Shown one piece after another: positions 6,882 to 11,658 of a stretch of 11,658 nucleotides of DNA. The number at the start of each line of letters is the position of its first letter. Position 1 is the stretch's first letter. A program made the translations under genes and the position numbers. A model generated the notes under the pieces. That model was not told the origin of the DNA. It ran no database searches and was given only the letters and a program-made list of their open reading frames with translations. This DNA is from Microcaldota archaeon (GTDB lineage: Archaea > Micrarchaeota > Micrarchaeia > Anstonellales > Bilamarchaeaceae), in the NCBI GenBank assembly GCA_016180665.1, contig JACPAS010000098.1, forward strand, positions 1 to 11,658, written 5' to 3'.

Positions 6882-7785
6882 TCAGTTTTTTGTCGATTAT
6901 TTTTTTGAAGTCGCTTATTGGCTCTGGGCCAACCAATGGTTCACCTTCAATAAAGAATGTCGGGGTAGCGTAGATGTGCGAATCCTTTCCCTGCTGGATG
7001 TACAAATCTAATTCATTCTTGGTATTTTGATTGTTTAAGCAGGAATTGAATTTATCCATATCAAGGCCTGCCTCAACTGCAAGTTTTTCTATTGCTGTTG
7101 AACCTTCCACAGAACAAAGAGTCTGCTCCTGGAATACCAACTTTCTCAGTTCCCAGTGTTTTCCCTGTTTATCCGCACATAATACTGAGAGGGCTGTTTG
7201 ATAACTATTATTGTGGTTTGGAAGCGGGAATGGTTTGAATACATATCTCATTGACCCATTATACTGCTTAAGAAGAGAGTCCACGATTGATTCAGCTTGT
7301 TTTGTGTATGGACAGGTAAAACATCCGAATTCTACAATAGTTATTTCTGCATCTTCTGGTCCAACAGTTATTCCATTAAACTCAGTTGGAGGAATTAATT
7401 CAGTAGGCGAGCTAAATCTTCCGTAATCCCCAGTAAGATCGTTTAGAATACAGGCACCAGTTGCAGTTGGACCATCACAGTTACCGTAGTAATAGAAGTT
7501 ATATGCTCCATAGAGCATGTAACCTAAACTTGCAAGAGTAAGAATTACAAAAAGCCATGAGAAAACTGCAAAATTTTTATTTAAGATTTTGGCTAATGTA
7601 ATTGACCATGGCATAACTGCAGAAACAAGCTCAGCTTTAATTCTCTGCTCAAGATCCGTATCGCAAGGCCGCAGCGTAATTGTTCTGAATACGCAGTTGA
7701 ATGCTTCCTTTGTCATTGGCCTGTATTTTGCAGAGAATACAGATAAGATTGCAAATACAAAAAATGCCAGAATACACAAAACCAA
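6874..7785 (-). CDS. Membrane-anchored DsbA/thioredoxin-like disulfide oxidoreductase
   Basis: A 303-residue protein. Residues 1-18 are hydrophobic, residues 19-72 are polar with Cys31 and Cys41, and residues 73-97 form a membrane segment. A DsbA-like (Thioredoxin_4) domain follows from about 138: EFGCFTCPYTK has the redox pair Cys155/Cys158, then come FKPFPLPNHNN (183-193), a helical insert, and ATPTFFIEG (273-281) with the cis-proline Pro275. A further pair, Cys103 and Cys112, sits just outside the membrane segment. Its likely role is thiol-disulfide exchange at the outer membrane face; direction and partner are unknown. The start is TTG 7785: an in-frame TAG (the arsR stop) lies four codons upstream, no ATG/GTG start is nearby, and GGGTG at 7791-7795 gives a ribosome site with 5-nt spacing. 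It lies between the ArsR regulator and sufS, overlapping sufS by 8 nt. Confidence 0.88.
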   Translation of the reverse strand: MVLCILAFFVFAILSVFSAKYRPMTKEAFNCVFRTITLRPCDTDLEQRIKAELVSAVMPWSITLAKILNKNFAVFSWLFVILTLASLGYMLYGAYNFYYYGNCDGPTATGACILNDLTGDYGRFSSPTELIPPTEFNGITVGPEDAEITIVEFGCFTCPYTKQAESIVDSLLKQYNGSMRYVFKPFPLPNHNNSYQTALSVLCADKQGKHWELRKLVFQEQTLCSVEGSTAIEKLAVEAGLDMDKFNSCLNNQNTKNELDLYIQQGKDSHIYATPTFFIEGEPLVGPEPISDFKKIIDKKLSD

Positions 7786-7790
7786 ATTAA

Positions 7791-7795
7791 CACCC
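7791..7795 (-). promoter_or_regulatory. Shine-Dalgarno deciding the TTG start of the thioredoxin-like gene
   Basis: On the minus strand GGGTG lies 5 nt before TTG 7785 and overlaps the arsR stop codon TAG at its last base. With the TAG blocking any longer frame and no ATG until codon 24, this site supports TTG as the true start and suggests coupled translation with the upstream regulator. Confidence 0.5.
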
Positions 7796-8175
7796 TATTT
7801 ACATCCTGAACACTGTACAAGTTCAGCGTAGTCTAGTTTTGATGCAGAAGAATCGCCTTTATTTAGTACTGAACAAACAGATTTGAAGGAACAATTTGAA
7901 CATACAAAATTTTCTATTAGGAAAAACAATGGAACAAGTATTTTTTCGTTTGGATAATAAACTCTTTCTTTTCCTCTCTTTTTAAAGCTAATGAGATTAA
8001 CTTTTAGAAGTGTAGCCAAGTTATGAGAAATTAGCGTTCTTTCGTCTTTTACGTCTTTTGTCAGTTCCGAAACTGTTTTTTCTTCTTTTAGGAGAGATTG
8101 AAGGATAGATATACGGAGTGGATTAGCCAATGCAGAGAAGAAAGTCATGCAATATCTTTTTGGATCTTTTTTCAT
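7795..8175 (-). CDS. ArsR/SmtB-family regulator with cysteine-rich C-terminal tail
   Basis: A 126-residue cytoplasmic winged-helix repressor-type protein. Residues 10-80 hold the ArsR fold (FSALANPLRISILQSLLKE, VSELTKDV, recognition helix ERTLISHNLATLLKVNLI, wing KKRGKERVYYPN). The tail holds five cysteines: CSNC (92, 95), Cys101, and CSGC (122, 125), with Cys9 at the N-terminus. This suggests a metal or redox sensor, but the canonical SmtB/ArsR metal sites are not identifiable, so the ligand is open. The start ATG 8175 has AGGTGG 7 nt upstream. The promoter carries TTTAAATA at 8220-8227 and a TGAA-N6-TTCA dyad at 8202-8215, so autoregulation is likely. It is the first gene of a compact unit with the thioredoxin-like protein (9 nt downstream, same frame) and sufS, and probably controls them. 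Confidence 0.88.
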   Translation of the reverse strand: MKKDPKRYCMTFFSALANPLRISILQSLLKEEKTVSELTKDVKDERTLISHNLATLLKVNLISFKKRGKERVYYPNEKILVPLFFLIENFVCSNCSFKSVCSVLNKGDSSASKLDYAELVQCSGCK

Positions 8176-8182
8176 TTATGAA
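8171..8182. promoter_or_regulatory. Short palindrome over the arsR start codon
   Basis: TTCATTTATGAA has perfect 5-bp arms (TTCAT/ATGAA) around two bases and covers the arsR ATG. Its half-site matches the TTCA/TGAA arms of the upstream dyad at 8202-8215, so it could be a second binding site for the same regulator. In AT-rich DNA a 10-base match may also arise by chance. Confidence 0.25.
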
Positions 8183-8188
8183 CCACCT
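8183..8188 (-). promoter_or_regulatory. Shine-Dalgarno of the arsR-type gene
   Basis: AGGTGG on the minus strand is 7 nt before ATG 8175 and is complementary to the archaeal 16S 3' end. It shows that this mRNA has a leader, unlike the apparently leaderless genes around it. Confidence 0.65.
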
Positions 8189-8201
8189 GAATCATTATTA
8201 G

Positions 8202-8215
8202 TGAATTTTTGTTCA
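8202..8215 (-). promoter_or_regulatory. Predicted ArsR/SmtB-type operator
   Basis: On the minus strand ATATGAACAAAAATTCA contains the inverted repeat TGAA-N6-TTCA, which resembles known SmtB/CzrA-class operators. It lies directly downstream of the TATA box and across or just before the expected start site near 8198, so a bound repressor would block initiation of the arsR-thioredoxin-sufS unit. Confidence 0.5.
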
Positions 8216-8219
8216 TATG

Positions 8220-8227
8220 TATTTAAA
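8220..8227 (-). promoter_or_regulatory. TATA box of the arsR-thioredoxin-sufS unit
   Basis: TTTAAATA on the minus strand is the same octamer found before the DUF1761 and HTH genes in this window. It predicts transcription starting near 8198, giving a leader of about 20 nt that includes the AGGTGG site. It overlaps neither coding region but starts immediately after the upstream HTH gene's stop. Confidence 0.55.
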
Positions 8228-8228
8228 T

Positions 8229-8651
8229 TTAGTAGCCTTCAGTTCTTAATTTTTCATCAATTTCCTTAGCTAGTTCACGCATTTTCCTCATTCTTCTTAA
8301 AAGATCCTGTTCAAGCTCCTCAATTGTTTCATCCAAAGAGGAACTTCTTAAAAAATAGCGCCTCCCCTGTTTGATAACAACTCCTGAGCTCATGAATATA
8401 TTAAGATGATAAACAACCGCACCCTGGGTTACATGTTTTTTTTCTTTTATTTCTTTGGTTGAGATGCCTTCCCGTTCTTTTGTTGCATGCAATAATTCTT
8501 TAAAAATATCTGCGGCCAGATCATCTTCTCTTTCAGATAACCCCAGGCATTGGCAAATCCATTCAATTTCATTATCTAAATCATCAACAGAAGGCTTATC
8601 AATTTCTCTAATTGCAATTTCTCTCCTGTACCGCTGTTTTTGTTTTTGCAT
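8229..8651 (-). CDS. Winged-helix regulator with C-terminal coiled coil, divergent from grpE
   Basis: A 140-residue protein. The basic N-terminus (MQKQKQRYRR) is followed by a helical region (22-40), a winged helix (about 43-103) with the recognition stretch VTQGAVVYHLNIFMSSGVV and a wing IKQGRRYFLR, and then a charged coiled coil (105-136) suited to dimerisation. It resembles archaeal DNA-binding regulators but I do not recognise a named family. The start ATG 8651 looks leaderless, because TTTAAATA at 8672-8679 is centred 24.5 nt upstream. Its divergent placement next to grpE-dnaK, with a dyad over the grpE TATA region, makes it the obvious candidate heat-shock regulator; this is inference from position. 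Its stop lies just before the arsR TATA box, so it need not be co-transcribed with arsR. Confidence 0.75.
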   Translation of the reverse strand: MQKQKQRYRREIAIREIDKPSVDDLDNEIEWICQCLGLSEREDDLAADIFKELLHATKEREGISTKEIKEKKHVTQGAVVYHLNIFMSSGVVIKQGRRYFLRSSSLDETIEELEQDLLRRMRKMRELAKEIDEKLRTEGY

Positions 8652-8671
8652 ATTTTAGATTTAAGCATAAA

Positions 8672-8679
8672 TATTTAAA
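8672..8679 (-). promoter_or_regulatory. TATA box of the divergent HTH gene
   Basis: TTTAAATA on the minus strand is centred 24.5 nt before ATG 8651, the spacing expected if transcription starts at or next to the start codon (leaderless mRNA). No Shine-Dalgarno is present between the two. Confidence 0.6.
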
Positions 8680-8703
8680 AATCTTTTGAAATAAATAATA
8701 ATC

Positions 8704-8728
8704 TGTTAAAAATTTAAAGAATTTAACA
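8704..8728 (+). promoter_or_regulatory. Inverted repeat over the grpE TATA/BRE region
   Basis: TGTTAAA (8704-8710) and TTTAACA (8722-8728) are perfect 7-bp inverted arms with centres 18 bp apart, close to two helical turns. They enclose AATTTAAAG, the likely TATA box of grpE, which predicts a start near 8741. The left arm falls where the TFB recognition element would be. A dimeric regulator bound here would compete with TBP/TFB, as known for archaeal heat-shock repressors such as Phr; the regulator itself is inferred. Confidence 0.5.
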
Positions 8729-8751
8729 AAAGTATACTTTGAGGGTTGAAA

Positions 8752-9294
8752 ATGACTGATGAGAAAGAACTTCCAGCTCCTGAAGAAAAGGAACTACTGG
8801 AAACACCTGAAGAACTGAAGTTGCTTACTGAGACACAGGAACAGAGGATCGCAGACCTTGAAAATTTAGTAAAGAGACTTCAGGCAGATTTCGAAAATTT
8901 CAGAAAACAGAATGAAAAGGAAAAAAATGTAATGAGGGTTATGGCAAGTGCTTCAGTAATAAAAAAATTGTTGAGTTCATTGGATGAGATTCAGCATTCA
9001 GTTGAAGAGGCAAAAAAACACAACGAGGCTAACGACATCGTCAATGGGTTTGAAATGGCTTATAAAAATTTGATTAAGGTTTTGGAACAAGAGGGCTTGA
9101 GAGAGATGGAATCTGAGGGTGAAATTTTCGACCCACATAAGCACGAAGCAATCAAATATGAGGAAAATGATTTGGAAGATGGAAAAATAATTCAAACAGT
9201 GAGAAAAGGTTATTATTTCCATGAGATTGTTTTGAGGCCTGCCGTGGTTGTTGTAAGCAAAGGGCCTAAAAAGGTGAATAATAGTATGAATTGA
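8752..9294 (+). CDS. grpE: Nucleotide exchange factor GrpE
   Basis: A 180-residue co-chaperone that releases ADP from DnaK. The N-terminus is acidic and flexible (1-28); residues 29-90 form the long dimerisation coiled coil (ending with VIKKLLSSLDEIQHSVEEAKKH). The C-terminal beta domain that contacts DnaK shows FDPHKHEAIKYEE (126-138) and the strongly conserved QTVRKGYYFHEIVLRPAVVVVSK (148-170). ATG 8752 is chosen over the upstream in-frame TTG 8746 because GAGGG at 8741-8745 is correctly spaced for the ATG and touches the TTG. The length is typical of GrpE. It is followed by a hairpin overlapping its stop, a 42-codon ORF, and dnaK, so the locus order is grpE - small ORF - dnaK. The gene set is of bacterial type, as usual where archaea carry it. 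Confidence 0.95.
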   Translation: MTDEKELPAPEEKELLETPEELKLLTETQEQRIADLENLVKRLQADFENFRKQNEKEKNVMRVMASASVIKKLLSSLDEIQHSVEEAKKHNEANDIVNGFEMAYKNLIKVLEQEGLREMESEGEIFDPHKHEAIKYEENDLEDGKIIQTVRKGYYFHEIVLRPAVVVVSKGPKKVNNSMN

Positions 9295-9310
9295 ACGGTG
9301 ATCCGTTCAA
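9291..9310 (+). other. Perfect 8-bp stem-loop over the grpE stop codon
   Basis: TTGAACGG (9291-9298) and CCGTTCAA (9303-9310) are fully complementary around a TGAT tetraloop, and the left arm contains the grpE TGA stop. It is the most GC-rich and perfect hairpin in the window's gene gaps. No T-run follows, so simple termination is unlikely. It could set 3'-end processing or the ratio of grpE to dnaK mRNA, or be a protein-binding dyad. Confidence 0.5.
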
Positions 9311-9323
9311 ATATTTCGAAAAC

Positions 9324-9330
9324 AGGTGAT
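9324..9330 (+). promoter_or_regulatory. Shine-Dalgarno of the 42-codon ORF
   Basis: AGGTGAT is a full match to the complement of the 16S rRNA 3' end (AUCACCU) and sits 7 nt before ATG 9338. This is the main evidence that the small ORF is translated. Confidence 0.65.
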
Positions 9331-9337
9331 TTTCTCA

Positions 9338-9466
9338 ATGGATGAAAAATTATTGCAAATTCAAAAAGTGAATGAACTTGGATTTGAGAGTGAAGCAGAA
9401 TACAAATTGTATTTACAGATGAAAAAATCCATTCAGCAGAATATTGTTGTTGGGATTGCAAGTTGA
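9338..9466 (+). CDS. Small uncharacterised protein between grpE and dnaK (42 aa)
   Basis: An ORF starting MDEKLLQIQKVNELGFESEA and ending in NIVVGIAS. It has an excellent Shine-Dalgarno (AGGTGAT) at correct spacing, and ends 38 nt before the dnaK start. The first thirty residues are charged and helix-prone (Glu, Lys, Gln, Leu, Tyr spaced as in an amphipathic helix), and the last eight are hydrophobic. It has no cysteine, no signal peptide and no family that I recognise. Its place inside the grpE-dnaK unit suggests an accessory or regulatory micro-protein of the chaperone system, but a translated leader that couples dnaK translation is equally possible. GTG 9326 is an in-frame upstream alternative, but it lies inside the ribosome site. 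Confidence 0.6.
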   Translation: MDEKLLQIQKVNELGFESEAEYKLYLQMKKSIQQNIVVGIAS

Positions 9467-9491
9467 ATAGATTTTAATGAATAATATTTAT

Positions 9492-9500
9492 GGAGGAGAT
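9492..9500 (+). promoter_or_regulatory. Strong Shine-Dalgarno of dnaK
   Basis: GGAGGAGAT precedes ATG 9505 by 4 nt (8 nt from its GGAGG core). It is the strongest ribosome site in the window, in line with high expression of DnaK. Confidence 0.75.
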
Positions 9501-9504
9501 TTAA

Positions 9505-11376
9505 ATGGCAAAAATAATTGGAATTGATTTAGGAACTAGCAATTCTGCTGCTGCAGTTTTACAAGGTGGAAGACCAGTAATAATTCCAAGCGCAGAAGGA
9601 ATTACACAGTATGGAAAAGCATTTCCAAGCTATGTTGCCATCACGAAAGAGGGTCAGAGGATATTGGGCGAACCTGCAAGAAGGCAGGCAGTTACTAATC
9701 CTGAAGGAACAATCAGCGCTTTTAAAAGAAAGATGGGAACGGATTTCAAGTATGGAATTTGGGGGAAAGAGTATCGCCCACAGGAACTTAGTGCAATGAT
9801 TCTGCAGAAAATAAAGGCAGATGCTGAAGCTTTTCTTGGAGAACCAATAACCAAAGCAGTAATTACTGTTCCTGCTTATTTCAACGATAATCAAAGGCAG
9901 GCAACAAAGGATGCTGGAGAAATTGCTGGGATGGAAGTAGTTAGATTAGTAAACGAGCCGACTGCTGCTTGTTTGGCTTATGGACTGGATAAAGCTGGGG
10001 CAGATATGAAAATTATGGTTTTCGATTTAGGAGGAGGAACACTAGATGTAACCATTATGGAATTTGGCGGTGGAGTTTTTGAGGTTAAAGCAACAAGCGG
10101 AGATACACAATTAGGCGGAACTGATATGGATAGAATAATTACGGAATACTTGGTTGACCAGTTCAGAAAAGAGAGTGAAGTTGATATAAACAAAGATGAA
10201 CAGGCAATGGTCAGGATGAGAGAGGCTGCGGAAAAAGCAAAAATTGAATTATCAACAACCGTTTCAAGTGAAATTAACCTCCCTTTTCTTGCAACTGTAG
10301 GGGGCCAGCCAAAACACTTTAAATATAGTTTAACAAGGGCAAAGCTGGAGGACCTGGTCCGATCAATAATTGATAGGTGTAGAGTTCCGGTTGAACAGGC
10401 TTTGAGAGATTCAAAACTTAATCCAAACCAGATTGATAAAATTATTTTGGTCGGTGGACCAACAAGAATGCCCGTTGTCCAAAAATTCGTTGAAGATTTG
10501 GCCGGGAAAAAAGTAGAACGTGGCGTTGACCCAATGGAATGCGTGGCAATGGGCGCTGCGGTTCAAGCGGGGGTTCTTGCAGGAGAGGTCAAAGATATCT
10601 TGCTTTTGGATGTTACTCCTTTGAGCTTAGGGATTGAAACTCTGGGTGGAATAAATACTGTTTTAATTCAAAGAAATACTACTGTTCCAACGAAAAAATC
10701 GCAAGTGTTTTCTACTGCTGGAGATTTCCAAACTGCAGTAGATATCAAGGTATTTCAGGGTGAAAGGCCGATGGCAAAAGATAACGTTCTGCTTGGGGAA
10801 TTCCAGTTAGTTGGAATACCACCTGCTGCAAGAGGCATCCCACAAATAGAGGTTAGCTTTGACATTGATGCAAACGGGATCATACATGTTGGAGCAAAGG
10901 ATCTTGGGACTGGTAAAGAGCAAAAGATGAGAATTACTGCTTCTACTAAAATGAACAAAGATGAGATAGATAAGAAGATGAAGGAAGCTGAGGAGTTTGC
11001 TGAAAAGGATAAGGTTATACGTGAAATGGCTGAAGCCAGAAATGAGGCTGAAACTTTAGTGTACACTGCTGAAAAAACCTTGGGTGAGTTAAAAGATAAA
11101 CTGCCAGTGGATAAGAAAACTGCAGTTGAGGATGCGGTTAAGAGATTAAAAGAAGTACAGAAATCAGAGGACATTAGCAAGCTTCGAACGGAAATTGAGA
11201 ATTTGAAGAAAGTTCTTCAAGAAGCTGGAAATTACATCTATCAACAGAGTGGAGCAAATGTACCTCCGAATTCAGGTCAAGGGGATAATGCCAAGACTGA
11301 AGACTCAGGACAGGGAACTGACAAGGATGGGGTTGTAGATGGAGACTTTGAGAAAGTCGATCCTGATAAAAAATAG
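9505..11376 (+). CDS. dnaK: Molecular chaperone DnaK (Hsp70)
   Basis: A complete 623-residue Hsp70 that binds unfolded proteins in an ATP-driven cycle with GrpE and a DnaJ (not in the window). The nucleotide-binding domain shows [11 protein letters not shown] (4-14), the catalytic Lys74 region [26 protein letters not shown] (119-138), [12 protein letters not shown] (149-160), [14 protein letters not shown] (173-186), GDTQLGGTD (199-207) and [13 protein letters not shown] (314-326). The linker [11 protein letters not shown] (366-376) leads to the beta substrate-binding domain, a helical lid (about 484-580), and an acidic tail ending [14 protein letters not shown]. The segment near residues 80-92 is short: the roughly 25-residue insert of proteobacterial DnaKs is absent, as in Gram-positive and archaeal versions. 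It is the last gene of the grpE-small ORF-dnaK unit, probably under the same heat-shock control. Confidence 0.98.
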   Translation: MAKIIGIDLGTSNSAAAVLQGGRPVIIPSAEGITQYGKAFPSYVAITKEGQRILGEPARRQAVTNPEGTISAFKRKMGTDFKYGIWGKEYRPQELSAMILQKIKADAEAFLGEPITKAVITVPAYFNDNQRQATKDAGEIAGMEVVRLVNEPTAACLAYGLDKAGADMKIMVFDLGGGTLDVTIMEFGGGVFEVKATSGDTQLGGTDMDRIITEYLVDQFRKESEVDINKDEQAMVRMREAAEKAKIELSTTVSSEINLPFLATVGGQPKHFKYSLTRAKLEDLVRSIIDRCRVPVEQALRDSKLNPNQIDKIILVGGPTRMPVVQKFVEDLAGKKVERGVDPMECVAMGAAVQAGVLAGEVKDILLLDVTPLSLGIETLGGINTVLIQRNTTVPTKKSQVFSTAGDFQTAVDIKVFQGERPMAKDNVLLGEFQLVGIPPAARGIPQIEVSFDIDANGIIHVGAKDLGTGKEQKMRITASTKMNKDEIDKKMKEAEEFAEKDKVIREMAEARNEAETLVYTAEKTLGELKDKLPVDKKTAVEDAVKRLKEVQKSEDISKLRTEIENLKKVLQEAGNYIYQQSGANVPPNSGQGDNAKTEDSGQGTDKDGVVDGDFEKVDPDKK

Positions 11377-11385
11377 ATTCAGATA

Positions 11386-11640
11386 TTGGAAAGACTAAGT
11401 TGGTTGTGTATATGGGAAAAAATAATCAAAAACTTAACAGGTTATGATTCAGGCACAGAGAAATGCCCCAAATGCGGGGGCCAGCTTGAGGTTATGGAGG
11501 AAATAGATTATTTGGACTGGATGATTGAGAAGGCACATGAAACAGGCGCTGAAGTGAAAATTGTCTCAATTGAGACAGCTGAAGGGGAACAATTCTTCAA
11601 GGGTTTTGGGGGAATTGGGGCAATGTTAAGGTATAAGTAA
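11386..11640 (+). CDS. aRF1 C-terminal-domain-like short ORF, probable gene remnant
   Basis: An 84-codon frame beginning at TTG 11386. From residue 26 it matches the end of archaeal/eukaryotic release factor 1 (eRF1 domain 3): KCPKCGGQLEVMEEIDYLD (26-44; zinc-type Cys27 and Cys30), then MIEKAHETGAEVKIVSIETAEG (46-67) and the hallmark end FGGIGAMLRYK (74-84). Full aRF1 has about 400 residues, so the decoding domain and the GGQ domain are absent, and only one Cys pair of the zinc region remains. Residues 1-25 do not look like aRF1 and no Shine-Dalgarno or TATA is visible, which favours a 3' fragment left by duplication or rearrangement. A short stand-alone protein is possible. An intact aRF1 gene must exist elsewhere if this is a remnant. 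It lies 9 nt after the dnaK stop, in the same frame. Confidence 0.6.
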   Translation: MERLSWLCIWEKIIKNLTGYDSGTEKCPKCGGQLEVMEEIDYLDWMIEKAHETGAEVKIVSIETAEGEQFFKGFGGIGAMLRYK

Positions 11641-11658
11641 ACAAGGATGCTGAAATAA

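Noticed and set aside
8746..8748. TTG 8746 as the grpE start
   Set aside because: It touches the GAGGG ribosome site, which is spaced correctly for ATG 8752 two codons later.
11413..11448. A short ATG frame (MGKNNQKLNRL) after dnaK
   Set aside because: Eleven codons, no ribosome site, and out of frame with the aRF1-like sequence; I see no support for it as a gene or as the missing aRF1 portion.
1..11658. CRISPR array, insertion sequence, tRNA or rRNA genes
   Set aside because: No spaced direct repeats, no transposase motifs or terminal inverted repeats, and the gene gaps are too short for and do not resemble tRNA or rRNA sequence.
11641..11658. AAGGATGCTGAAATAA at the right edge as the start of a new gene
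   Set aside because: The ATG is closed by a stop after two further codons; it may be part of the leader of a gene outside the window, such as dnaJ, but nothing here shows that.

Overview
The window looks like a piece of chromosome from a low-GC archaeon, most likely a DPANN-type lineage (Woesearchaeota/Pacearchaeota-like); the lineage is inferred. The archaeal evidence is direct. Three promoters carry the same TATA octamer, TTTAAATA, about 25-28 nt from a start codon or predicted start site. Several genes look leaderless, while others have GGTGAT/GGAGG-type Shine-Dalgarno sites. There are two archaeal-style lipoproteins, an extracytoplasmic domain packed with N-glycosylation sequons, and a release-factor aRF1 C-terminal sequence. 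The dnaK-grpE pair is the bacterial-type chaperone set that some archaea have acquired.

Layout. (1) 1-1751, minus strand: a DUF1761 membrane protein, MsrB (methionine-R-sulfoxide reductase), and an APC-family amino-acid permease that runs off the left edge. (2) 1769-1786: an almost symmetric TATA element that sits equally far from two divergent leaderless starts. (3) 1806-5669, plus strand: a DUF3179 lipoprotein, a C-terminal-type beta-propeller lipoprotein, and a membrane-anchored ArsR-like regulator with a sequon-rich outer domain. (4) 5670-8175, minus strand: a tightly packed unit of Cys-rich ArsR regulator, membrane-anchored DsbA/thioredoxin-like protein and SufS-type cysteine desulfurase. 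Its promoter has a TGAA-N6-TTCA dyad like SmtB/ArsR operators. (5) 8229-11376: a winged-helix/coiled-coil regulator divergent from grpE, a newly noticed 42-codon ORF, and dnaK. A TGTTAAA-N11-TTTAACA dyad covers the grpE TATA region. (6) 11386-11640: a short ORF matching only the C-terminal end of aRF1, probably a gene remnant or a stand-alone mini-domain.

How the genes may work together (inference). Three local circuits can be read. The first is an envelope pair, the beta-propeller lipoprotein and the transmembrane HTH protein 8 nt downstream, which could be a one-component outside-to-DNA signalling unit. The second is a thiol/sulfur operon that appears autoregulated by a five-cysteine-tailed ArsR protein. 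The third is a heat-shock locus whose divergent HTH gene is the natural candidate regulator. The pair and the ArsR-thioredoxin-SufS unit are the best candidates for an undescribed system. All functional links rest on gene order, spacing and visible motifs only.
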